Source: JANSWY01 sp965243755 (lineage in GTDB: Bacteria > Bacteroidota > Bacteroidia > Cytophagales > Cyclobacteriaceae). Taken from it: DNA of 64,000 bases. Positions 36,091-44,307 of the stretch are shown one piece after another (within the stretch, counting starts at the first letter, position 1; the number at the start of each line of letters is the position of its first letter). Under the pieces are notes generated by a model. It ran no database searches, was not told the origin of the DNA, and worked only from the letters and a program-made list of their open reading frames with translations. The position numbers and the translations under genes were made by a program. The stretch covers positions 1,364,001-1,428,000 of the forward strand of contig CBDEVW010000003.1 of the NCBI GenBank assembly GCA_965243755.1. Direction: 5' to 3'.

Positions 36091-37595
36091 TAGTAACCTG
36101 GATTTTGACCTATTCTTCTTTCTGATAGATCTATTTCTGATTGAGGAATTGGAAATAAATAGTGTTTTGCCGGATCAAATAGTTCACCGCTTGTATTACC
36201 AGCGTCATATGGATCTGTACTAGTATTGAGGTTGTAATCAACAAAATCAGAAATAGCTTCGTCAAGCAGCCCCCATCTCTTCAGGTCATAAAACCTGTGA
36301 CCTTCCAAGGCCAGTTCTTTTCTTCTTTCTGCCCTGATCGCATCCATCAACGCACTTCCACTATCGGTGATGTCTGGTAACCCTACACGGTTTCTAACCA
36401 TATTCAGTGATATTCTTGATGCGGCATCCTGCCCATTATTGGCTGCAGCTTCCGCATGGATCAAAAGCAGGTCTGCGTACCTGAACAGAATATGATTCAA
36501 TGCATTTGTAATGTACTCATCAAGTGGAGCTCTGTCTTCAGTTGGCAGATAGAATTTTTTGTTGATTCTACCTGATTCATTCTCACTTAATTGTGTGTCA
36601 TAGTTTGGGTGATCAACGTCCACACTATCTCCATGAGTAATTATGGTATGTGGTAATCTGGGATCTCCTGCTAAAAAATTAGCCAAATGACTTGAAGGTG
36701 TTGCAAAACCCCACCCCCCATCTGCTCTGCTTCGCGTAATTACTGGTAAGGCATTGCCTACATAAAATACATCGTCGTAATTGTGCTGAATTTCGAATAT
36801 CGATTCACTGCCATTGGGATTGTGGACTGACCATACATTAGAAAAGTCACTTTCAAGTTCATATGCTCCAGAATTGATGACCTGCTCAGCAAATGTCTGA
36901 GCCTCATCCCAATGCTGTTGGTACAAATGAGCTTTCGCTAAATAAGCCAAGGCAGCCTCTCTGGTGGCTCTTCCCTGCTCTGCGATGGGTTGATCAGCTC
37001 TGGAGGGCAGACCGTTAGAAGCATCCGTAAAGTCCTGAATGATTTGCTCCCAAACGGCAGCTTCTGAAGCCCTTTCCAGCGTTGCTTCATTTGGAGACAG
37101 CTGAGTCAGCACCAGGGGCACACCACCAAAATTTCTGACCAGTTCAAAATAAGAAAATGCTCTTAAGAACTTGGCTTCAGCAATAAACTGATCCGCCTCC
37201 TCCTGTGTCATTTCATCTGCGGAAACATTATCAATGATCAGATTGCATCTGGTAATGGTAATGTAGGTGAATCGCCATTTGATATCCAGCCATTCATTGC
37301 TAGGGTTGATGTTGAAGTTTGCCAGATTACCAAAATCCAATTGATCACCAACTATACTGTTACCTTTAAATGCATCGTCAGAACAGACATCTCCAACGAG
37401 CCAAAAGAAATCCATTTGCCACCAATCATCCGGGCTAAGTGAAGCGTAAGCACCAATCACAGCATAATTGGCTTCCTGTGCATTGGAGTAATAATTATCT
37501 ATTGTTTGTACTCCCAGAACCGGCTCGTCGAGTAAATCTTCATTACATGACAATAGCCAAAGTCCAGTGCATATGATGTAAAATATTTTTTTCAT
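36090..37595 (-). CDS. susD: SusD/RagB family glycan-binding lipoprotein
   Basis: 501 residues. Lipoprotein signal MKKIFYIICTGLWLLSCNED with the lipid-modified Cys17. TPR-like helices carry QFIAEAKFLRAFSYFELVRNFGGVPL, the hallmark SusD block, then AALAYLAKAHLY, and the C-terminal part has RYADLLLIHAEAAA and AIRAERRKELALEGHRFYDLKRWG. SusD sits as a lid on the SusC barrel at the cell surface and captures oligosaccharides. 10 bp after susC and coupled to GH2 by a 1-bp overlap. Binding specificity, probably for galactan fragments, is inferred from the operon. Confidence 0.96.
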   Translation of the reverse strand: MKKIFYIICTGLWLLSCNEDLLDEPVLGVQTIDNYYSNAQEANYAVIGAYASLSPDDWWQMDFFWLVGDVCSDDAFKGNSIVGDQLDFGNLANFNINPSNEWLDIKWRFTYITITRCNLIIDNVSADEMTQEEADQFIAEAKFLRAFSYFELVRNFGGVPLVLTQLSPNEATLERASEAAVWEQIIQDFTDASNGLPSRADQPIAEQGRATREAALAYLAKAHLYQQHWDEAQTFAEQVINSGAYELESDFSNVWSVHNPNGSESIFEIQHNYDDVFYVGNALPVITRSRADGGWGFATPSSHLANFLAGDPRLPHTIITHGDSVDVDHPNYDTQLSENESGRINKKFYLPTEDRAPLDEYITNALNHILFRYADLLLIHAEAAANNGQDAASRISLNMVRNRVGLPDITDSGSALMDAIRAERRKELALEGHRFYDLKRWGLLDEAISDFVDYNLNTSTDPYDAGNTSGELFDPAKHYLFPIPQSEIDLSERRIGQNPGY

Positions 37596-37605
37596 TTCTG
37601 TTTTA

Positions 37606-40600
37606 TTAAAACCTCACATTTATCCCTGAAGAAATTATTCTTGGCAAAGGGTAATTCCCCCAATCAACACCCCTGAGTGTGGCGTATCCGCCTATGTCCG
37701 GGTCCAGACCATCGTACCCGGTGATCGTAAATAGGTTTTCTGCATTGAGAAATATGTTTAGCCCTTTAATATGTAGTGGCTTCAACAATGCGGAGGGTAC
37801 CTGATATGATAGCTGTATGTTTTTTAATCTTACAAATGTTCCGTCCTGGATATAATAATCTGAGTACCTGAAATTTTGATTTCTGTCCTGATTGGAAACT
37901 CTCGGTTGGGTATTGGTAGAGCCTTCTCCTTGCCAGGCATCTTCCAGAAGACCTGCATATGAATTGTATGCTCCCTGTCCGCTGTGTGTGTATGCTTTGA
38001 GCGGAGAAAGTACATCTCCACCAATTTTTCCTGTGAACAACCCGGATAAACTGAATGCCTTGTATGAAACATTGTAGCTGATCCCATATGTAAGGATGGG
38101 CTCTGGATTACCAATGATTTGCCGATCCTGATCATCAATTACACCATCATTATTCAAGTCCCTGAATCGAAAGTCGCCAGGTTGAGCTAGGGGTTGTTTT
38201 TGGTTACCAGAATTGTCAGTATAGTTGATCACCTCCGACTGATTCTGAAATATACCATCTGTTACCCATCCGTAGAATGCACCAGGGGTACCACCTTCTT
38301 CAGTATAGCCTAGCAGGTTGAGTCGTTGATCATTTCCATCGAGATAGACATCATCCTGTCCATTTAGCTTTGTCATTATGCTTTTGGAATTGGTACCATT
38401 CACTCCTACCTTGAATGACAGGTCTTTGTTAACGATCTTTTTGTATTCCAGTGAAAACTCAAATCCTTTGGTTTCCATGGTCCCTACATTGGCCCACTGT
38501 TCGTCAAAACCCAGTCCCAGATAAGCTGGAAGCGGTTTAGTAAGCAACATGTCTTTGATATTTCTTTGGTAGATATCAAACGATGCTTGGATCTGTCCTT
38601 CAATAAATGCCAGGTCTACCCCCAGGTTAATGTCTTCAATGGTTTCCCATAGCAGTTGGTCATTTCCAATGGTTGCCGGGACCACACCAACCTGTACAGA
38701 CTGATCTGGCCCGGTGATGTAGTATTCATTAGCTAAATTAGATTGCCGCGCATCTAACGGAATATTCTGATTTCCAATTTGCCCCCAGGAGGCCCTTATC
38801 TTCAGGAAATCCAGCCAGTTAAGATCGGCCAGAAAGTTTTCTTCTGAGATCACCCATGCCCCTGAGACAGATGGAAATGTAGCCCACTGATTTTGTTTTG
38901 GAAATTTACTTGAGCCATCAGTTCGGAAATTTGCTGTGAAAAAATATCTGTTTTTAAATGAGTAATTGAATCTACCAAGGTAAGATAACAAGGTCCAGTT
39001 TTCGTTGGTCCCACTGGCGAAGTACCCCTGAACTGCAGCATTAAGATATCTAAGGTCCTTATGGTTACTCGGCAAATTTGAACCAAAGCCATTGAGTGTT
39101 CTGTGAGTTTCCGTTTCAAAGGTCATACCCCCCATTAACTTAAAGGAATGGTCCTGAAAAGTTTTTTCGAAAGTAAGAATGTTGTTCGAGATATGCCGAT
39201 AGCGATTGTTGTGGTCACGAGACACTGTATTCAGGTCTGACTGGTCATTGGGCTCTATGAAATAAGTTGGTGAAAAGTTATTGTCCTCCCAGTTGCTGCC
39301 GTAATATCCATATGTCAGCTGTAGACTTAACGGCTGGGCAATCTGAATTCTGGCGTTGACATTTCCCACCAGTCTTTGATAAGTAGTGGTAGAGAAATTT
39401 CGTACCAAAGCGCCCATTGCATTTGGCACATCGGTAATCGTTGGTGAAAATATACTAAACTCATTTCTTCCCTGTCTTTCAAAATCCGGCAGATAAACCG
39501 GGGTGACTGGTTCCAGTCTCATCAGATCCCAGGTGAGATTTGGACCATTGGTGTAATTGGAATTGGTAACGGTAATAGCGGTCCCCAGATTAAACCAGCT
39601 GGCAATATCATAATCTGTATTTAGCCTAAACGACAGTCGATCATAACCACCACCCCTGATGATACCATCCTGAGAGAAATATGACAAACTACTGGCTATT
39701 CTCATCTCCTTGGTTCCTTTGGTAAGACTAACACGATAGTCGTGAATTGGTGCCGTTTGCGTTAGTTCCTTCCACCAGTTGGTACCCTCTCCAAAAGTTT
39801 CCGGGTTTTCATATACCGGATTTCCACCATCGTTGACTGCCGCCATGTTTCGCAACCGGGCATATTGGGTGGCATTTGACAGAGATGGGGTTTTCGCGAC
39901 AGATTGCAATCCATATTTGGTACTAAAGTCGATGTTGAATTCTCCAGCTCTTCCGGATTTTGTTTTGATGATGATGACTCCATTGGATCCTCTGGACCCG
40001 TAGATAGAAGAGGCAGAAGCATCCTTCAATACCTGGATTGACTCAATGTCTCTTGGATTTAGAAACTCAATATCATCCAGTGGTGTGCCATCAACCACAT
40101 AGATTGGATCATTGCTTGTACTGATGGATGAAAGTCCCCTGACAAGCACCGTGGCACTGGACCCCGGAGCTCCGCCATTTGAAGTCACCTGAATACCGGG
40201 TACAACACCAGCCAGCACTTCCTGTACTGAACCCACTGTTCGTTTATCAAAATCTTCTGATTTCACCTGAGAAATGGCCCCTGAAATGTTCTTTTTAGTG
40301 TTGGTCCCATAGCCCACCACAACCACTTCATCCAATTCACTAATATCGAAATTGAGTATTATTTCTAAATTGGTATTCGCCCCTGAAATCACTTCCTTTT
40401 TCTGAAATCCAACCGATGAAAACACGAGTGTTTCACCTTGTTGGGCATCAATCACAAAACTACCGTCGATATCCGCTACAGTTCCATTGGTTGTCCCCTT
40501 TATTTGTATGGTAGCACCAGGGATTCCTTCACCATTGATATCCTTCACAACTCCCGAAATGGATGTTGTTTGAGATAATGCCTCTGGTGAGATTACCAGA

Positions 40601-40638
40601 AGCATTATACCTATTAAAGCCAAATAAATTTTTTTCAT
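37606..40638 (-). CDS. susC: SusC/RagA family TonB-dependent outer membrane receptor
   Basis: 1010 residues. Signal peptide (about 1-22), CarboxypepD_reg-like domain (about 25-105, ISGVVKDINGEGIPGATIQI), the SusC signature ELDEVVVVGYG near 102-112, plug domain (about 115-225, VQEVLAGVVPGIQVTSNGGA and DPIYVVDGTPLDD), and a 22-strand barrel ending in the outer-membrane signal aromatic residue (GINVRF). It imports oligosaccharides with TonB energy. No STN domain is seen, so no anti-sigma signalling; control is more likely through the hybrid regulator nearby. 25 bp after the susE-like gene. Confidence 0.97.
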   Translation of the reverse strand: MKKIYLALIGIMLLVISPEALSQTTSISGVVKDINGEGIPGATIQIKGTTNGTVADIDGSFVIDAQQGETLVFSSVGFQKKEVISGANTNLEIILNFDISELDEVVVVGYGTNTKKNISGAISQVKSEDFDKRTVGSVQEVLAGVVPGIQVTSNGGAPGSSATVLVRGLSSISTSNDPIYVVDGTPLDDIEFLNPRDIESIQVLKDASASSIYGSRGSNGVIIIKTKSGRAGEFNIDFSTKYGLQSVAKTPSLSNATQYARLRNMAAVNDGGNPVYENPETFGEGTNWWKELTQTAPIHDYRVSLTKGTKEMRIASSLSYFSQDGIIRGGGYDRLSFRLNTDYDIASWFNLGTAITVTNSNYTNGPNLTWDLMRLEPVTPVYLPDFERQGRNEFSIFSPTITDVPNAMGALVRNFSTTTYQRLVGNVNARIQIAQPLSLQLTYGYYGSNWEDNNFSPTYFIEPNDQSDLNTVSRDHNNRYRHISNNILTFEKTFQDHSFKLMGGMTFETETHRTLNGFGSNLPSNHKDLRYLNAAVQGYFASGTNENWTLLSYLGRFNYSFKNRYFFTANFRTDGSSKFPKQNQWATFPSVSGAWVISEENFLADLNWLDFLKIRASWGQIGNQNIPLDARQSNLANEYYITGPDQSVQVGVVPATIGNDQLLWETIEDINLGVDLAFIEGQIQASFDIYQRNIKDMLLTKPLPAYLGLGFDEQWANVGTMETKGFEFSLEYKKIVNKDLSFKVGVNGTNSKSIMTKLNGQDDVYLDGNDQRLNLLGYTEEGGTPGAFYGWVTDGIFQNQSEVINYTDNSGNQKQPLAQPGDFRFRDLNNDGVIDDQDRQIIGNPEPILTYGISYNVSYKAFSLSGLFTGKIGGDVLSPLKAYTHSGQGAYNSYAGLLEDAWQGEGSTNTQPRVSNQDRNQNFRYSDYYIQDGTFVRLKNIQLSYQVPSALLKPLHIKGLNIFLNAENLFTITGYDGLDPDIGGYATLRGVDWGNYPLPRIISSGINVRF

Positions 40639-40663
40639 ACAATGTGTTTTAACAGCCCGTTAA

Positions 40664-41782
40664 TTATTCTGGCCAGATGACAGCTCTTTTGAGGAAATAA
40701 TCCAGGTAAACAGTGTAGGTGCCTGCCTGATTTACAAACTTCAAATCGGCTGTTCCTCCTCCTGCTACCAGTACTTTCCAGTTTTGTGGCCCTTCGACCT
40801 CTCTGGATTCTCCTTCAAAACCAAGGTCCAGGGGATCCCAACCATCATTTTGTCCAATAAACTTGATGGCAACATTATCCGAAAATGTAAGTCCCTCTAC
40901 TAAAAACTGGTATTCACCATATTCATATGGGTTTCGCGTCATTGGTATTGCCGCCTCAGGGTTCCAGTCGAGTTCAGGGTAATCTGTAAATCCGGAACCT
41001 ACAATGTACATGGTTTCCTGTACTTCTATATCCGGAATCAACTCTTCATAGTTATATTCCAGGGTATTTGGATTGAACCGCACACGATAGTAAGCAGGGT
41101 TCTTCCCATTGCTTGGAAGCACTATTGTCATACTGTTCTCATCATTTTGCATGGCTGAATTAGCATCTGTATTATCTACAAGCCCCCAATTATCAGGTGC
41201 CCAAGCATTTTGACCCAGGAATTTGATTTCATTGAACCCATCCCATGCCTGCAGAACTATTTCAAACCACCCAGGATTTTCGGTATCTTTTTCCATTTCA
41301 TAAAAGTAGCCCTCGGGGGTTCCCCACTCCCACCAGAGCACTCCACCAGCAACCCATACCGCTTCGTAATCATCCGGTATTACTGTAGCTGCTTCTACAA
41401 TCACATCAACACTAAAGGAAGTTGTTTTTTCAGAGTTATTTGACACCACAATTTCAACCGGATATGTTCCATCTGCTATTGTCTCTGCAATGGTAAAGCT
41501 GTAATTAACTGTGAATTCCTTCGGCTCATCACTGAGGTCGATGGTTGCATCCAGGGATAAGTCTGAGTTAGTAAGAGTAATGGCAGTCAATCCCAACTCG
41601 TCGGATGCTGTTCCTGTAAATGTTATTGCATCTCCGGGTTCGGCATTAATAGGAGTGTCAAAAGTGCCCGTTGGTGGTGGGCCATCTGGTGTGCCTTCAT
41701 CATCAGAACATCCGACAAAAGTTATACATGTCAGTATCATACAAATGAATAGTAGGCCGGTTTTATTATTTATTGGTTTCAT
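40664..41782 (-). CDS. SusE/SusF-like outer membrane glycan-binding lipoprotein
   Basis: 372 residues. Lipoprotein signal ends in ITFVGC. An Ig-like domain (about 35-130) is followed by two similar starch-binding-like modules. The first is near 140-245 (VAGGVLWWEWGTPEGYFYEM, NEIKFLGQNAWAPDNWGLVD); the second is near 255-370 (MYIVGSGFTDYPELDWNPE, VAIKFIGQNDGWDPLDLGFE). Such surface glycan-binding proteins add affinity to the SusCD complex. Unusually for SusEF, it is the first gene of the operon, directly behind the regulated promoter. Ligand is inferred to be galactan from the operon. Confidence 0.87.
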   Translation of the reverse strand: MKPINNKTGLLFICMILTCITFVGCSDDEGTPDGPPPTGTFDTPINAEPGDAITFTGTASDELGLTAITLTNSDLSLDATIDLSDEPKEFTVNYSFTIAETIADGTYPVEIVVSNNSEKTTSFSVDVIVEAATVIPDDYEAVWVAGGVLWWEWGTPEGYFYEMEKDTENPGWFEIVLQAWDGFNEIKFLGQNAWAPDNWGLVDNTDANSAMQNDENSMTIVLPSNGKNPAYYRVRFNPNTLEYNYEELIPDIEVQETMYIVGSGFTDYPELDWNPEAAIPMTRNPYEYGEYQFLVEGLTFSDNVAIKFIGQNDGWDPLDLGFEGESREVEGPQNWKVLVAGGGTADLKFVNQAGTYTVYLDYFLKRAVIWPE

Positions 41783-41805
41783 TTTGTAATGTTTTAATTT
41801 CTTTC

Positions 41806-41813
41806 CAAATGTA
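41806..41813 (-). promoter_or_regulatory. -7 box of the galactan operon promoter
   Basis: On the minus strand it reads TACATTTG, a perfect match to the Bacteroidota TAnnTTTG -7 element, 23 nt before the susE-like start codon. No TTG is found at the usual -33 distance, as expected for an activator-dependent promoter. Start of transcription is expected near 41803. Confidence 0.62.
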
Positions 41814-41843
41814 TGAGCATCCGATCGATTACAGGAGGTAAGA

Positions 41844-41863
41844 AATGTCCAATAGAGCGGGTG
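41844..41863 (-). promoter_or_regulatory. Candidate activator site of the galactan operon
   Basis: Plus strand AATGTCCAAT (41844-41853) then GGGTG (41859-41863); in the sense of the operon CACCC then ATTGGACATT. It lies 30 nt upstream of the -7 box, about -40 to -60 from the expected transcription start, a normal place for an AraC-type activator. The same element with the same spacing faces the BCCT operon. A binding site for the nearby hybrid regulator is the simplest reading. Confidence 0.5.
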
Positions 41864-41952
41864 AATTTGTACCCCTTAATAATTTAGCAACTAGCGGCTA
41901 CAGATGCCAGATTACTTCCATTTAATGATTTTTTCACTGATAGCAAGTGAGT

Positions 41953-41974
41953 TTACACCCTCAGATTGGACATT
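41953..41974 (+). promoter_or_regulatory. Candidate activator site of the BCCT operon
   Basis: TTACACCC (41953-41960) then ATTGGACATT (41965-41974), the mirror copy of the element facing the galactan operon. Exactly 30 nt separate it from GATCTTTG at 42005-42012, the same distance as on the other side. The 10-bp core is identical in both copies. Confidence 0.5.
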
Positions 41975-42004
41975 ATAGCCCACCTCTCAAACTAAATCAA
42001 ACAT

Positions 42005-42012
42005 GATCTTTG
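42005..42012 (+). promoter_or_regulatory. Candidate -7 box of the BCCT operon
   Basis: GATCTTTG resembles TAnnTTTG with the first base changed. It ends 3 nt before the ATG at 42016. If it works as drawn by analogy with the other side, transcription would begin at or next to the start codon, giving a leaderless message. Confidence 0.35.
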
Positions 42013-42015
42013 TGC

Positions 42016-43524
42016 ATGCCCAAAATTGTAAATACACCTACCACTGATCGTATAATTTTCCTGGCGTCAGTCTTTTTATTGATCCTGTTCACATTGCCGA
42101 TGATCATTCTTCCCGAGGAAAGCCAACAAGTGCTAACAGGTGCGAAAATATGGATAGAGGACAATTTTGGAAGTGCTTATCAAATACTTGCAGTTTCCAT
42201 ATTTGTATTTGTCCTCTGGGTAGCGTTTGGGAAATATGGAAAAATAAAATTAGGAACCAATAACCATCAATTTAGTACTTATAGCTGGGCTTCTATGTTG
42301 TTTTGCGCCGGTGTTGCCACAGGTATCCTTTATTGGGGAACCATTGAATGGGCATACTACCTGGACGCCCCTCCGCTATATACTACGAGTGATTCAAACC
42401 TGGCCATCGAGTATGCAGCCACTTATGGCATGTTTCATTGGGGGGTCACGGGGTGGTCTTTTTATTGTCTTCCGGCAGTTGCTATTTCTTACATGTATTA
42501 TGTGAAAAAAGTACCTGTACTTAGGCTGAGTGTTGCCTGCGAAGGGATGTTCGGTAAACATATCAATGGCTGGCCCGGCAAGATTCTGGACACGTTGTTT
42601 ATGGTAGGGCTCCTGGGGTCTACTGGCACCAGCATGGGGCTTGGCACTCCTATGATTGCCTCGGGCGTAGAACATTTGTCCGGGGTGACAAATAACTTTA
42701 GCACTAAATTTTTGGTAATCATCTGCTGTGCCATCATATTTTCCATTTCCGTGTACCTTGGACTAGGAAAAGGCATAAAGCGTCTGTCTAATATCAATAC
42801 AACCACTGCATTTATCTTCCTCACATTTGTTTTGCTTGTTGGGCCCACGGCATTTATTATTAAAATGAGTGTCAACAGCATGGGCATAATGGCCCAGAAT
42901 TTTCTTAGAATGATTACCTGGACCGACCCTTTGACCAACAGCAGGTTTGTGGAGGACTGGAGCATATTTTATTGGGCCTGGTGGATTGCTGTAGGTCCGT
43001 TTATGGGGATTTTCATTACAAAAATATCCGGTGGGAGAAGTATCAGGCAGGTAATATTAGGGACCATGTGCTTTGGGAGCATGGGATGTACCATATTCTT
43101 TGGTATCCTCGGAAACTATGCGCTTGATCTGGAATTATCAAACCAGCTTAACGTTTTAGAAATGGTGCGCGATAATCAGGCTGCAAGGGCCATTTCCATG
43201 ATCATAACCACCCTGCCCGGAGGCAACATCGCATTAATTATTTTTTGCATAATGAGTGTAATATTCATGGCCACAAGCTTTGATTCCACCTCATACACCC
43301 TGGCTTCCTGTGCTACAGAAAAGTTGAACACTGATCAGGAACCTGCAAAATGGCAAAGATTGTTCTGGGCGTTCACCTTACTCATTTTACCCCTTACACT
43401 AATGTACGTAGGGGGACTGGAATCATTAAAAATTGCCGTATTGGTTTCTGCACTTCCATTAATAATAGTGTATGTAATCATGGGAATATCCTTGTACAAA
43501 AACCTTTTAAAACATGATCAATGA
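42016..43524 (+). CDS. BCCT family transporter (betaine/carnitine/choline type)
   Basis: 502 residues from the ATG at 42016; the frame can be extended to a TTG at 42010, but the ATG is favoured. Twelve membrane helices. The BCCT signature in helix 8, DWSIFYWAWWIAVGPFMGIF, is present, as is WASMLFCAGVATGILYWGTI in helix 3. Of the aromatic residues that bind the trimethylammonium group in BetP, the Trp320, Trp322 and Trp323 equivalents are kept, but the fourth position is Val326 instead of Trp. The usual GxGxG of Na+-coupled betaine carriers reads G-V-A-T-G. Substrate is therefore uncertain: a quaternary amine or a related zwitterion. First gene of an operon with SDR and MDR enzymes; 11-bp overlap with the next gene. 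Confidence 0.9.
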   Translation: MPKIVNTPTTDRIIFLASVFLLILFTLPMIILPEESQQVLTGAKIWIEDNFGSAYQILAVSIFVFVLWVAFGKYGKIKLGTNNHQFSTYSWASMLFCAGVATGILYWGTIEWAYYLDAPPLYTTSDSNLAIEYAATYGMFHWGVTGWSFYCLPAVAISYMYYVKKVPVLRLSVACEGMFGKHINGWPGKILDTLFMVGLLGSTGTSMGLGTPMIASGVEHLSGVTNNFSTKFLVIICCAIIFSISVYLGLGKGIKRLSNINTTTAFIFLTFVLLVGPTAFIIKMSVNSMGIMAQNFLRMITWTDPLTNSRFVEDWSIFYWAWWIAVGPFMGIFITKISGGRSIRQVILGTMCFGSMGCTIFFGILGNYALDLELSNQLNVLEMVRDNQAARAISMIITTLPGGNIALIIFCIMSVIFMATSFDSTSYTLASCATEKLNTDQEPAKWQRLFWAFTLLILPLTLMYVGGLESLKIAVLVSALPLIIVYVIMGISLYKNLLKHDQ

Positions 43525-44296
43525 ACCCTTGAATATTGTTGTGATCGCTGGAGCTTCCGGAATTGGAAAATCTATTGTAGACACATTTCATTCACACCAT
43601 TGCAATTTGTTTGTATGCGATATATCAGAAAAATTTATCCAGTCCTTCAGGCAGGAATTGCCTGATGTTTTTATCCGAAAGACAGACGTTGCTAGTTATG
43701 ATCAGGTGAAGTCATTCTTTGACTTAGTTAAAACTGAAGTTGAGCGTATTGACGTATTGGTAAACTGTGCTGGGATTGCCGGGCCTACTGCACTCATGCA
43801 GCATATAAAGCCAGAAGAGTGGGACCAAACCATCCAGGTAAATGTCAATGGAATGTTTTACTGTACCCGAGAGGCCATTCCTTTATTGATCAATTCGGCT
43901 TCAGGAAGTGTAATAAATATTGCTTCATCAGCATCTTTTTTTGGCTTTCCTTATCGCTCTCCGTACACTACCGCCAAATGGGCGACTATTGGCATGACAA
44001 AAACACTGGCTATGGAACTGGGAAAATATAATATCAGGGTTAATGCCATCTGTCCTGGAAGTGTCACAGGGGATAGAATAGATCGTGTAATAGCGGCTGA
44101 TGCAAAAGGGCAAAACAAATCAATTGAAGAAATAAAGGAATTGTATGTAAAACAAGTATCAATGAAAACATTTGTGGACCCGGAAGATGTAGCCAACCTG
44201 GCGCTCTTTCTTAGCTCTCCTTATGGGAGATTCATCTCAGGTCAGGCCATAGGTGTTGACGGTCATACAGAAGGTTTAACAACTGAAATCATTTAG
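43514..44296 (+). CDS. Short-chain dehydrogenase/reductase (SDR)
   Basis: 260 residues, classical SDR. The nucleotide-binding turn is VVIAGASGIGKS (first Gly of TGxxxGxG replaced by Ala). Next come NCAGIAG, the catalytic Ser in NIASSASFFG, Tyr151 and Lys155 in SPYTTAKWA, and the PG motif VNAICPGSVTG. FISGQAIGVDGHTE near the C-terminus is typical. It oxidises or reduces an alcohol/ketone with NAD(P). It overlaps the transporter gene by 11 bp and precedes an MDR oxidoreductase by 11 bp, so it probably modifies the imported compound or its product (inference). Substrate unknown. Confidence 0.92.
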   Translation: MINEPLNIVVIAGASGIGKSIVDTFHSHHCNLFVCDISEKFIQSFRQELPDVFIRKTDVASYDQVKSFFDLVKTEVERIDVLVNCAGIAGPTALMQHIKPEEWDQTIQVNVNGMFYCTREAIPLLINSASGSVINIASSASFFGFPYRSPYTTAKWATIGMTKTLAMELGKYNIRVNAICPGSVTGDRIDRVIAADAKGQNKSIEEIKELYVKQVSMKTFVDPEDVANLALFLSSPYGRFISGQAIGVDGHTEGLTTEII

Positions 44297-44307
44297 AGAT
44301 ATAAAAT

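Noticed and set aside
42010..42018. TTG at 42010 as start of the BCCT gene
   Set aside because: An ATG two codons later is a stronger start, and the TTG overlaps the predicted -7 box.
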